Notes under the pieces: generated by a model
Seen by the model: only the letters and a program-made list of their open reading frames with translations
What the model was told of the DNA's origin: nothing
The model's database searches: none
Part shown: one piece after another, positions 1 to 6,848 of the stretch
Layout: each line of letters starts with the position of its first letter
Numbering within the stretch: the first letter of the stretch is position 1
Source: Myxococcota bacterium
GTDB lineage: Bacteria > Myxococcota_A > Polyangia > HGW-17 > JAJRWW01
Direction: 5' to 3'
Assembly (NCBI GenBank): GCA_024276595.1
Contig: JAJRWW010000501.1
Coordinates: 1-10,331, forward strand
DNA: 10,331 nt
Position numbers and translations under genes: made by a program

Positions 1-2582
1 CAGAGCTTTACCCTGGTGCGACAAGCCTGGGACATCCCAAGCTTACACGCCTTGGCAAGCATCGCAGCGGCGAGGGGATAGACCTTGGCCACGCCGTGCC
101 CACCAACATAGATGATTCCCAGGTTGAAGCAGGCCTTGGCGTGGTTGAGATCGCAGGCCTTGGTGATCCAGCGCAGCGCCTCGCTGGTGCTCTTCGTCAC
201 TCCGGCTCCGCTCCAGTACAGGCCGCCAACACTTTGGCAGGCACCGCCGTGACCGAGCCCGCAGCCTCGCTTGAAAGCTGCGCGCGCACTGATCAGATCC
301 TTGGCTGTGCCCAAGCCGTTGGTGTACATGACCCCCAGGGCGTTGCACGCGTCGGAAACACCCATGGAGCATGCCCTCTTGACCAGGGGAAAGGCCCTCC
401 TGGGATCTCGGCCCAACCCCTTGCCCTCCATGTGCTGGGTGGCAAGATAGTAGCAGGCTGGACCCAGGCCACCCTTGCAAGCGCGACCAAAGAGCCCGGC
501 GGCGCGGGTGTAGTCCCGCCCAACTCCCTGGCCACGGAAATATAGCTCCGCCAGGTAGCCGCAACCGTCGGTGACTCCACCATTGCAGCTCTTGCGCCAG
601 AGCCTCGCGGCCTGGAGAAAGCTCTGCTGGACGCCACGCCCCTTTGCATAGGAGAACCCCACGTATATGCACGCACGAAGCATGCCTCCGTCACAGCCTC
701 GCCGGAGCAGGAAGAGCGCCTTGCGAAGATTCGTTCGCGGCTTGGCGTTGAGCCACATGAGCCCGCCTGCCAGGTAGCAGGTCTTGAGGTCGCCTGCCAC
801 GCAGCGCTTTTCGAGTGCGGCCATGGTCTGCCCCAACCCATTGCAGGCGCGCGCAACGCCGGCCTTGCAAGCTCTTGCCGCCAGGACAAGCGCCTTGCCC
901 CAGCTCACCTTCACCCCGTGCCCCTTCCAGTACAGGTCGGCAAGCACGCCGCAGGCGTCGGCGAAGCCCTTGGTGCAGGAGCGCCCAAAGAGCCCTGCCG
1001 CGCGAACACGATCCTTGGGGAACCCCTCGCCCCTGTAGTACATGCCCGCCAGGTACCCACAGGCCCGGGCGTTGCCCTGCCTGCAAGCAGCGGTAAGAAG
1101 CCGTCCAGCGCCAGCCAGGTTCTTCTTGCCGCCCAGCCCCCAGAGCTGAACGAAGCCCAGGTACATGCAGGCCTCGGTCAGCTTGGGACTGCAGGCACGC
1201 TTGAACCAGCGTCGAGCTCGAGCGTAGTCCTTGTTGACACCGAAGCCGTGGAAGTAAAGATAGCCGAGGTTCCCACAGGCGAGGAGATTGCCGGAGCCGC
1301 AAGAGCTCTCCAGGTGCTCGAGCGTCAACCGGAGCCCCTTGCAGCCCTCGGCAGCACCCCGCTTGCAGGCGTCCAGAAATAGCGCCACCGCCCGAGAGAG
1401 GTTCTGGGGTACGCCCGCGCCCCGCAGGTGCAGGCCTCCGAGGTACGCGCAGGCCTTCGCGTCCTTCTTCTTGCACGCGGCCTCCAAAATCCTCGCGGCC
1501 CGGCGTGGATCCCGCGCCACGCCAACTCCACCCGCGTAGGCCGCGCCCAGGTTTCGGCAGGCAGCCTGATCCCCCCCTCGGCAACCCTTCTGCAGCAGCG
1601 CCACACCTCGCCTGGGATCGGCCTTGACCCCGAGACCCCTTGTGTAGTGAACCCCGAGGTTGCCGCAGGAAACGCTGTGCCCGGCGCGACACCCCTTGTC
1701 AAAGAGCGCCACTGCGCGTCGGGGATCTGGCTTGACCCCGAACCCCCTGGCGTAGGCCACGCCCAGGTTGAAGCAAGCCTTGATTACCCCTGCCTGGCAC
1801 GCCTTCTCAAACAGCCTTGCCGCTCGCCTGGGATCCTTGGGGAGCTCGCCCCCCCCGCCCTCGGACAACCAGACCCCGAGCTGAGCGCAAGCCACCGCGG
1901 ATCCCTTGCCACAGCTTCGCTCCAGCATCGCCGCTGCCCCCTTGCGGTCCTGGGCCATACCCATCCCCTCGTACATGAGCTCTGCCTGTCGCACGCAGGC
2001 CTCGGCCAGACCGCCCTTGCACGCCTTTTGCACGAGACGCACGCCGCGGTTCATGTCCCGCTCGAGCGGTCCCCCGGCAGACAGCATCCTGCTCAGGGCG
2101 AAGCAGGCAAGGTACCCCTTCTGGGCACAGGCCCTCGCGAGGATCCTCTCACCCCGGATCAGGTCGCGCGCCACCCCACGCCCATACAGATACGCCCCGG
2201 CCAGAAAGACACATGGGTCCTCCTGGCTGGCGTCACAGGATCGGCGCAAGAGCTTCAGCGCCTGTGCCCGGTAGGACTCTGGAAAGACACCCCCACCAGC
2301 CAGCTTCCCCAGGTGGTAAAGCACGCCGAGGTACCGACAGGCGCGCCGGCTCCCCGCTTCACAAGCTCGACCACATGCCCGCGGGCGCTGCTTCTTGCAG
2401 GCCTCCACGTCCGCCTGGGTCGCCTTTCCATGCTCCCACTTGGCACTCGCCACCCTCACCCGCTCCCCATGACACCCCACCAGCAGCCCAACCACCAGGA
2501 GCCAACCCACGAGCCCCACGGCCGCGCCGGACCGGCTCCAGCACCGAACAAGAACCTCAAGCTGACCAAGGACCCACCTCAA
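1..2582 (-). CDS. Cysteine-rich Sel1-repeat lipoprotein (Hcp-like), C-terminus beyond left edge
   Basis: The reading frame is open from a TTG at 2582-2580 to the left edge (860 residues visible, no stop). The TTG is chosen because AGGAGG sits 5 nt upstream and an in-frame TGA lies shortly before it. Residues about 20-37 form a hydrophobic segment ending in LLVGC, a lipobox with Cys37 as the predicted lipidated residue. The next residue is His, not Asp, so outer-membrane sorting is expected if this is a Gram-negative. From about residue 60 the chain is a run of roughly 22 Sel1-like units of about 36 residues, such as ACFNLGVAYARGFGVKPDPR. Nearly every unit has a Cys pair spaced CX7C (e.g. CKGGLAEAC), the pattern that forms intra-repeat disulfides in Helicobacter Hcp proteins. 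Two units are shortened. The family makes superhelical protein-binding scaffolds; no enzyme motif is visible and the partner is unknown. It lies 127 nt after the acyltransferase gene and may be a separate transcription unit. Confidence 0.88.
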   Translation of the reverse strand, partial: MRWVLGQLEVLVRCWSRSGAAVGLVGWLLVVGLLVGCHGERVRVASAKWEHGKATQADVEACKKQRPRACGRACEAGSRRACRYLGVLYHLGKLAGGGVFPESYRAQALKLLRRSCDASQEDPCVFLAGAYLYGRGVARDLIRGERILARACAQKGYLACFALSRMLSAGGPLERDMNRGVRLVQKACKGGLAEACVRQAELMYEGMGMAQDRKGAAAMLERSCGKGSAVACAQLGVWLSEGGGGELPKDPRRAARLFEKACQAGVIKACFNLGVAYARGFGVKPDPRRAVALFDKGCRAGHSVSCGNLGVHYTRGLGVKADPRRGVALLQKGCRGGDQAACRNLGAAYAGGVGVARDPRRAARILEAACKKKDAKACAYLGGLHLRGAGVPQNLSRAVALFLDACKRGAAEGCKGLRLTLEHLESSCGSGNLLACGNLGYLYFHGFGVNKDYARARRWFKRACSPKLTEACMYLGFVQLWGLGGKKNLAGAGRLLTAACRQGNARACGYLAGMYYRGEGFPKDRVRAAGLFGRSCTKGFADACGVLADLYWKGHGVKVSWGKALVLAARACKAGVARACNGLGQTMAALEKRCVAGDLKTCYLAGGLMWLNAKPRTNLRKALFLLRRGCDGGMLRACIYVGFSYAKGRGVQQSFLQAARLWRKSCNGGVTDGCGYLAELYFRGQGVGRDYTRAAGLFGRACKGGLGPACYYLATQHMEGKGLGRDPRRAFPLVKRACSMGVSDACNALGVMYTNGLGTAKDLISARAAFKRGCGLGHGGACQSVGGLYWSGAGVTKSTSEALRWITKACDLNHAKACFNLGIIYVGGHGVAKVYPLAAAMLAKACKLGMSQACRTRVKL
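3..2341 (-). repeat. Sel1-repeat coding array, about 108-bp period
   Basis: The DNA under the lipoprotein shows a repeat period near 108 bp (36 codons). An example is the pair of minus-strand segments around 1612-1650 and 1720-1758, which share most bases. The copies are diverged, and the similarity lies mainly in codons for AC-x-x-LG, Y-x-x-G-x-G-V and the following basic/Ala helix. This looks like old internal duplication of a protein repeat and not a recent tandem array. Confidence 0.7.
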
Positions 2583-2587
2583 GGATG

Positions 2588-2593
2588 CCTCCT
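2588..2593 (-). promoter_or_regulatory. Shine-Dalgarno AGGAGG that decides a TTG start
   Basis: On the minus strand AGGAGG is followed by CATCC and then TTG (2582-2580). This is a full-strength site at ideal spacing. It supports the rare TTG as the start of the Sel1 lipoprotein, in preference to the internal GTG at 2519, which would leave a signal peptide with no positive charge. Confidence 0.7.
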
Positions 2594-2653
2594 GCCTCGG
2601 GAAACCCGATCAAGAGAGTACCCCAACCTACGGCCTTGCTCCAAGGGCAGACA

Positions 2654-2699
2654 GGCCCACGGACGTCAGGTCGTCACATGGAACCAATGGCCGTGGCCC
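2654..2699 (-). other. Imperfect inverted repeat in the acyltransferase/Sel1 gap
   Basis: Minus-strand CCACGG (2696-2691) and CCGTGG (2662-2657) can pair. The stem extends by two more G-C pairs past a single bulged G, closing a loop of about 28 nt. No T-run follows, so it is not a convincing intrinsic terminator. It is the only structure seen in the 127-nt gap and could be chance in GC-rich DNA. Confidence 0.2.
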
Positions 2700-2709
2700 C
2701 TACGAAACC

Positions 2710-3480
2710 TTAGCTGGAGAGCTCGCCGAAGTGGCGACGCTCCATCTCGCACAGGGTCTGAGCCACCTGTCGCGACAGGTCGCGATGACCGCGCAGGCCT
2801 CGTAACCTGGTGCCTGGCTCGATCAGCTCCATGTCCACCAAGAACCTCTCACCGCGCCGTGGCAGCACGCTCATCTGCTCCTGCCTGTCTCCACGCAGAT
2901 AGACACAGAGCACCCTGCACCCCGGAACCTCGCGGATCAGGGCACCCACACCATAGGTTATCTCCTCGATATCGATGTGCCCCCTGCGGCCACGCTTCCC
3001 CTCGGGAAAGACCAGCACGATCTCTCCACGCTTCATGAGGAGGATGACCTTGGAGAGGACCATCTTCTGCTCTCGACGATCACCGCCGCGGGCGATGGGC
3101 AGACACTTGCCCAGGTAGCAGACGACGCGAAGAAAGAGGCTTCGTGTGAAGTTGTTTTTCTCCGGGAGATTCCACACGAGCAACCGTCCAGAGCGCCAGC
3201 CCAACCAAGGCGGGAGCAGCGCCCACTGCACGAGGAGCGAATCGATCCAGGTCAGGTGGTTGGGACATACCAGCAATGGGCCCTCAGCCCCCCTGAGGAG
3301 CTCTCTGAAACGGCGCCGAACCGCCGAGATGTTGCGGATCCCATATCTCCTGACAAGGCGCATCCACGCGACCGCCAGTGGCCACAGCAGCCAGGTGCCC
3401 AGCAGTCGGCCAAGGAGCCACTGCACCTCCAGGGACAATCGCTGGCCCAAGGGGAGAAGGGGCTGTGTCGCCTCACCCAA
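2710..3480 (-). CDS. PlsC-type lysophospholipid/glycerolipid acyltransferase family protein
   Basis: This 256-residue protein has the LPLAT signature: an NHx4D box (NHLTWID, His75 and Asp80) and VFPEG at residues 157-161. The His/Asp pair is the catalytic dyad of this superfamily, and FPEG helps bind the acceptor. A hydrophobic segment at about 20-42 suggests attachment to the inner membrane. As the last gene of the fatty-acid operon, overlapping the ACP stop by 8 nt, it probably transfers the finished acyl chain from the neighbouring ACP to a lipid or other membrane acceptor; that role is inferred. The start is taken as TTG at 3480, which has no strong Shine-Dalgarno, so translational coupling to the ACP gene is likely. 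In-frame TTG/GTG codons at 3450, 3438 and 3426 are alternatives. The acceptor (lysophosphatidate, ornithine lipid, lipid A or other) cannot be told from the sequence. Confidence 0.85.
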   Translation of the reverse strand: MGEATQPLLPLGQRLSLEVQWLLGRLLGTWLLWPLAVAWMRLVRRYGIRNISAVRRRFRELLRGAEGPLLVCPNHLTWIDSLLVQWALLPPWLGWRSGRLLVWNLPEKNNFTRSLFLRVVCYLGKCLPIARGGDRREQKMVLSKVILLMKRGEIVLVFPEGKRGRRGHIDIEEITYGVGALIREVPGCRVLCVYLRGDRQEQMSVLPRRGERFLVDMELIEPGTRLRGLRGHRDLSRQVAQTLCEMERRHFGELSS

Positions 3481-3721
3481 TCTTGTCAGCTACCATGTCG
3501 ATGGCATTGCCAATGGTTTGAATCTTGTCGGCTTCATCGTCCTCAATCTCAATGTCGAAGGTGTCTTCGAAAGACAACACGATGTCCACCAGGCGGGCAG
3601 AGTTCACCTTCAGGTCGTCGATGAGACGGGTTGACTCGGTGACGCTTTCGAGCGCCGCTGGGTCCTTTACAAAGGGTGTGGCGATGCGAATGATCTCACT
3701 CTGTATTGCTGCTCGTTCCAT
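3473..3721 (-). CDS. Acyl carrier protein with non-canonical NSA phosphopantetheine site
   Basis: The protein is 82 residues, a normal ACP length. Start ATG 3721 is preferred because AAGGAGA lies just upstream; an in-frame start at 3766 would add 15 residues with no ACP homology. The helix II region LKVNSARLVDIVLSFEDTF aligns with the E. coli AcpP segment around DSLDTVELVMALEEEF. Ser41 is the predicted phosphopantetheine attachment residue. The flanking residues are unusual: Asn40 in place of Asp35 of AcpP, Ala42 for Leu37 and Arg43 for Asp38. The later acidic residues (Asp46, Glu52, Asp53) and the FDIEIEDDEADKIQTIGNAI stretch are typical. It should carry the growing acyl chain for the neighbouring enzymes in the cytoplasm. 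It follows the ketosynthase after a gap of about 53 nt with its own strong ribosome site, as fits a protein needed in excess. Confidence 0.9.
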   Translation of the reverse strand: MERAAIQSEIIRIATPFVKDPAALESVTESTRLIDDLKVNSARLVDIVLSFEDTFDIEIEDDEADKIQTIGNAIDMVADKIG

Positions 3722-3774
3722 GGTCTCTCTCCTTCGGGTGTCCTGGGGATCTGTGTGTTGGGTCAAGCGCTACT

Positions 3775-5052
3775 TCAGGCCTCGAAACGCCGAAAGACGA
3801 GGCAGGCGTTGACATCCCCAAAGCCAAAGCCTGCCTTGATGACCACGTCGATACTCTGCTCCTCCACGCTGTGAGGAATGGAGCCCGCGAAGCCATCCAG
3901 CTCGGGATGCAGATCCTCGCAGTTGATGGAAGGATGCACAAAGCCGCCTTGCAACATCAGCACCGACGCCACCGACTCGATGGCCCCCGCCCCTCCGAGG
4001 CAATGTCCGATCATCGACTTGGTAGAGGTGATCCATGGGAAATCACCGGGCCTTCGATCCAGCGCAAGGCTCCAGCTCTTGACCTCCACGGGGTCAGCGA
4101 AGGTGGCTGTCAGGTGGCCGTTGATGACGTCCACCTGGTCGCCCTCGACTCTGGCGTCCGCCAGAGCGGCCCGGATGCACCGTCTCACTCCGGCCGGGTT
4201 GGGCGCAGTGATGCTCCCGCCCCCGCGCTGCCCCCCACAGGTCACCTCTCCTCCAGCCAGCTCTGCAAAGATGGGTGCGCCACGTTCAAGGGCGCTCTCT
4301 TCGCTCTCCAGCACCAGGATGCCCGCACCGCAACCTGGCACAAACCCTCCGGCGCTGGCGCTCATGGGCCGCGAGGCCTGCTCGGGCCTGTCGTTGAACT
4401 TGCGGGCCAGCAGCCGCATGGAGTCGAAGCCGGCCCAGCTATAGTGGCTGTCTCCCTCAGAGCCGCCAGCCAGCATCCGCCTGGCTCGTCCGCTGCGAAT
4501 ACGCTCGGCGGCCTGGTACAGGGCCTCTGTCCCGGTAGTGCAGGCGCTGCTGTTTGAGGTCACCTGGTTTCCCAGCCCCAGCATTCCTCCCACCTTGGCG
4601 CTGACGCTGCTGGACATGATCTGCTCCACGCAGGTGGAGCCGATTCGTCGCACCTTGCCGGCGTCGGTGAGGGGCACTATGCGCTCTCCCACCACATTGA
4701 GATCCGCGATTCCGGTGCCAATGACAGCGCCGGTGTCCCAGTGCACGACCTCGTCTTGGGGGTCGGAGCGCTCCAGGCCGGCGCCGGTCCACGCCTCGAG
4801 GGCTGCCATGGCTGTGAAGACCATGTTGGAGCTCATGGCCATGAGCTCCTCCTGGTGGAAGATACTTGCGGCCAGCTCCTCGGCACCTGTCACTGCTCCT
4901 GCCACCTGGCACCCGAACTTCAGCTCCTGGAGCTTGGCGAGGTGGACTATGCCTGATCGTCCCTGGCGAAGGGCCCGCTCGAAAGCGGCGAGGCCGATGG
5001 CGTTTGGAGCCACGACTCCCATGCCTGTGATGACAACTCGGGTGCGACTCAT
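3775..5052 (-). CDS. Beta-ketoacyl-ACP synthase, FabB/FabF-like (KAS I/II)
   Basis: This 425-residue elongating ketosynthase has the Cys-His-His set: Cys171 in SSACTTG, His313 in INGHLTAT and His350 in STKSMIGH, with Lys345. It would extend acyl-ACP by two carbons with malonyl-ACP. The segment FDSMRLLARKFNDRPEQASR and FVHPSIN near the C-terminus recall FabB as much as FabF, and a KAS I role would suit the fabA gene in the same operon. Three conserved loops differ from standard KAS. NxHGTxT is NGHLTAT, with one residue missing before the Asp/Glu pair (Asp320, Glu323). The C-terminal GFGGTN is GFGDVN. The usual D-x-x-RDGFV region reads SASAGGFV. Start ATG 5052 overlaps the fabZ stop as ATGA and begins MSRTRVVITGMG, the normal KAS N-terminus; an upstream in-frame start at 5088 is less likely. 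It may belong to a divergent KAS clade serving a secondary pathway. Confidence 0.9.
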   Translation of the reverse strand: MSRTRVVITGMGVVAPNAIGLAAFERALRQGRSGIVHLAKLQELKFGCQVAGAVTGAEELAASIFHQEELMAMSSNMVFTAMAALEAWTGAGLERSDPQDEVVHWDTGAVIGTGIADLNVVGERIVPLTDAGKVRRIGSTCVEQIMSSSVSAKVGGMLGLGNQVTSNSSACTTGTEALYQAAERIRSGRARRMLAGGSEGDSHYSWAGFDSMRLLARKFNDRPEQASRPMSASAGGFVPGCGAGILVLESEESALERGAPIFAELAGGEVTCGGQRGGGSITAPNPAGVRRCIRAALADARVEGDQVDVINGHLTATFADPVEVKSWSLALDRRPGDFPWITSTKSMIGHCLGGAGAIESVASVLMLQGGFVHPSINCEDLHPELDGFAGSIPHSVEEQSIDVVIKAGFGFGDVNACLVFRRFEA

Positions 5053-5522
5053 GCCTTGACTCCAACCCCGGCGAGATGGCCAGTGCATACCAGAGCCCCT
5101 GCACAGTGCATCTCGGCGTACACCTTGAGCTTTTGGTGCCGAAAGTAGACTCGCTCGGCCCTCACGGAAACGGTCTGCCCGGGTCGAACCATGCCCAGGA
5201 ACTCCACGTCGGCCTCGCTAAAGAGGGTGATGATGTCCCCGGGGTGCCCAGGGCTCCTCCTGGCGGCCAGATACAGCCCCAGGGCCACCACCCCGATCTG
5301 TGCCATGGTCTCCACAAGGATCACCCCCGGGGTAATGGGGTTGCCTGGAAAATGCCCGGAGAAGAAGAACTCCTCCCCTGTGAAGGCGTAGGATCCAACG
5401 ATGTGCTCATCGCTGATCTCCTGGATGGCGTTGACAAAACGGAACGGGGGCTGCTGGGGAAGGCTCGCCAGGACATCCAGTGGGCCGAGATGGTCCGTGG
5501 GCACGAGGGTATCAGCCGCCAT
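5049..5522 (-). CDS. fabZ: 3-hydroxyacyl-ACP dehydratase FabZ
   Basis: This 157-residue hot-dog-fold protein dehydrates 3-hydroxyacyl-ACP to trans-2-enoyl-ACP. The core signature GHFPGNPITPGVILVETMAQ contains His57 and Glu71, the FabZ catalytic pair at the usual 14-residue distance. The N-terminal LPQQPPFRFVNAI corresponds to the common LPHRyPFLlvD region, with Asn31 in place of the usual Asp. The ATG at 5522 has a GGAGGG Shine-Dalgarno ending 4 nt upstream. It overlaps the end of fabG by 11 nt, while its own stop forms ATGA with the next ketosynthase, so it is firmly inside the operon. With FabA also present, FabZ probably handles the cycles where no isomerisation is wanted. Confidence 0.93.
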   Translation of the reverse strand: MAADTLVPTDHLGPLDVLASLPQQPPFRFVNAIQEISDEHIVGSYAFTGEEFFFSGHFPGNPITPGVILVETMAQIGVVALGLYLAARRSPGHPGDIITLFSEADVEFLGMVRPGQTVSVRAERVYFRHQKLKVYAEMHCAGALVCTGHLAGVGVKA

Positions 5523-6240
5523 GAAGCCCTCCGTTTACGTGCAGCACCGATCCGTGGATGTAGCTGCCGCTGGAGGCCAAGAACGCCACCGCCTGGGCGA
5601 CCTCTTCTGGTGTACCCATGCGCTGGAGGGGAACCCGTTCAAGGATGCTATCCCGAGCGTCCGAGCCCATGCCTCGGGTCATTTCGGTGTCGATGAGGCC
5701 GGGAGCGACGGAGTTGACCAGGATATTTCGGCCCACGAGCTCTTGGGCCAAAGAGCGGGTCATGCCATCGATGCCGGCCTTGGCCATGCAGTAGGGGACC
5801 TGGCCGGCGTTTCCAAGGTGCCCCACAACGCTGGAGATGTTGATAACGCGGCCGCTGCCAGCCCGCATCATGAAGTGACGCAGCACAAGACGGGTCAGCA
5901 GCCAGGTGCCCCGTGTGATTGCCGACACGGCGTCGTAGTCCGCAAGCCTCATGCGCACCGTAAGGCCGTTTCGGTTCAAACCGGCATTGTTCACGAGCAC
6001 GTCCAGACGGTCGCTGGACTCCCTGAGGTCCTCTACGAGCCCCTCCACCTGCTCGGGCTCGGAAAGGTCAGCACACACCACCCGAGCCCCTGCGAGAGAG
6101 GCGGCCAGCTCATGTGCCGACTCCTTGCTACTTCTGCAGTGAACTATCACCTTCATGCCGGTGTCGGCCAATGCACGGCAGCAGGCCGCACCGATGCCCG
6201 TACCACCGCCTGTTACCAGCGCCACCTTCCGCTGTGACAT
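5512..6240 (-). CDS. fabG: 3-oxoacyl-ACP reductase FabG (SDR family)
   Basis: This 242-residue classical short-chain dehydrogenase should use NADPH to reduce 3-oxoacyl-ACP to 3-hydroxyacyl-ACP. Visible are the TGGGTGIG nucleotide-binding loop (10-17), LVNNAG (82-87), Ser137 in NISSVVG, and Tyr150/Lys154 in YCMAK. The C-terminal HVNGG is also typical. Where FabG enzymes usually have an Asn in a V-N-L-x-G motif (the fourth tetrad residue) the sequence reads AITRGT, so Thr109 stands in that place. ATG 6240 is chosen because a perfect AGGAGGTGA lies 5 nt upstream; a GTG at 6249 in the same frame falls inside that site. It overlaps fabZ by 11 nt. Confidence 0.92.
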   Translation of the reverse strand: MSQRKVALVTGGGTGIGAACCRALADTGMKVIVHCRSSKESAHELAASLAGARVVCADLSEPEQVEGLVEDLRESSDRLDVLVNNAGLNRNGLTVRMRLADYDAVSAITRGTWLLTRLVLRHFMMRAGSGRVINISSVVGHLGNAGQVPYCMAKAGIDGMTRSLAQELVGRNILVNSVAPGLIDTEMTRGMGSDARDSILERVPLQRMGTPEEVAQAVAFLASSGSYIHGSVLHVNGGLHGG

Positions 6241-6245
6241 TGTCT

Positions 6246-6254
6246 TCACCTCCT
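6246..6254 (-). promoter_or_regulatory. Perfect Shine-Dalgarno AGGAGGTGA for fabG, made of the last fabA codons
   Basis: The last two Arg codons of fabA (AGG AGG) and its TGA stop together spell AGGAGGTGA, the full anti-16S complement. It is followed by AGACA and ATG (6240). The site therefore ends one cistron and initiates the next, and it settles the fabG start. Confidence 0.8.
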
Positions 6255-6848
6255 GGCTCGGCTCCGTGCCTGTCCGCCACGGGCGTTTCTCCCCGGTCGA
6301 GGATAATCGTCGTAGGCAATTCCCGGGAAGACCCCTGCGCGGGCCCTGTTGATGGTGTAGATGCCCTGGCCCTCCACCAGGACGCGAGCGTCCGCGATGG
6401 CGATGGCCACACCGGTGTCGGCACGGAAGGTGTAGCGGCGTACATCCAGCTCATAGCGAACGAGCCGGTCCATTGGGCGGATCTGGCCAGCAAAGTCCAC
6501 CTCGGCACATCCCAGCGCCCGACCGCTCCCCACCGCGCCCTTCCAGATGCAGAAGAACCCCACGAGCTGCCACACGGCGTCCAGCCCGAGACAGCCCGGC
6601 TGCACGGGATCGCCCTTGAAGTGGCACTGAAAGAACCAGTCGTCCAGGCGAACCTCGCGCTGGGCCACGATCCGGCCGCCACGACCCTCCGACAGGATCT
6701 GCTCGATGCTGTCGATCATGAGCATGGGCGGAGCGGGCAGCCGCCCCGTCAACCCCTCCGGAGGGTCGTCGATGAGCGTGCCCTGGGAGAAGGCCAGGAC
6801 CTCGGGCCTGGAGAGCCCTTCACATTCGAGAAACTCCTGGTAGAGCAT
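6246..6848 (-). CDS. fabA: FabA, 3-hydroxydecanoyl-ACP dehydratase/isomerase
   Basis: This is a clear FabA and not a second FabZ. It has LPAPPMLMID (37-46), WFFQCHFKGDPVQPGCLGLD (71-90) with His76 and Asp90 (the FabA pair uses Asp where FabZ uses Glu), AVWQLVGFF, and RALGCAEVDFAGQIRP. E. coli FabA dehydrates 3-hydroxydecanoyl-ACP and isomerises trans-2 to cis-3-decenoyl-ACP, the branch point to unsaturated fatty acids when a FabB-type synthase is present. A FabB/FabF-like gene lies in this operon. At 200 residues it is longer than the usual roughly 172. Most of the difference is an Arg-rich tail after about residue 178, whose codons also form the fabG ribosome site. Its ATG shares a base with the preceding stop (TGATG). 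Isomerase activity is inferred from family resemblance. Confidence 0.93.
   Translation of the reverse strand: MLYQEFLECEGLSRPEVLAFSQGTLIDDPPEGLTGRLPAPPMLMIDSIEQILSEGRGGRIVAQREVRLDDWFFQCHFKGDPVQPGCLGLDAVWQLVGFFCIWKGAVGSGRALGCAEVDFAGQIRPMDRLVRYELDVRRYTFRADTGVAIAIADARVLVEGQGIYTINRARAGVFPGIAYDDYPRPGRNARGGQARSRARR

Noticed and set aside
691..1692. Minus-strand frame of 333 codons and its neighbour at 43-672
   Set aside because: These lie in a different frame from the continuous Sel1 reading frame. Their periodic composition is an echo of the repeat DNA.
1..2582. CRISPR-like or tandem DNA repeat array, suggested by the 108-bp periodicity
   Set aside because: The period is a multiple of three, the copies are diverged at synonymous sites, and the frame encodes conserved Sel1 units. 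It is a protein repeat.
1428..3038. Long plus-strand open frame (536 codons) across the Sel1 gene and part of the acyltransferase gene
   Set aside because: It is antisense to a frame with unmistakable Sel1 repeats and to the NHx4D/FPEG acyltransferase. Its translation is Pro/Arg/His-rich with no domain, typical of a shadow frame in GC-rich DNA.
3706..4557. Plus-strand frame of 283 codons opposite the ketosynthase
   Set aside because: It is antisense to a ketosynthase with intact catalytic residues. It has no recognisable motif and no ribosome site.
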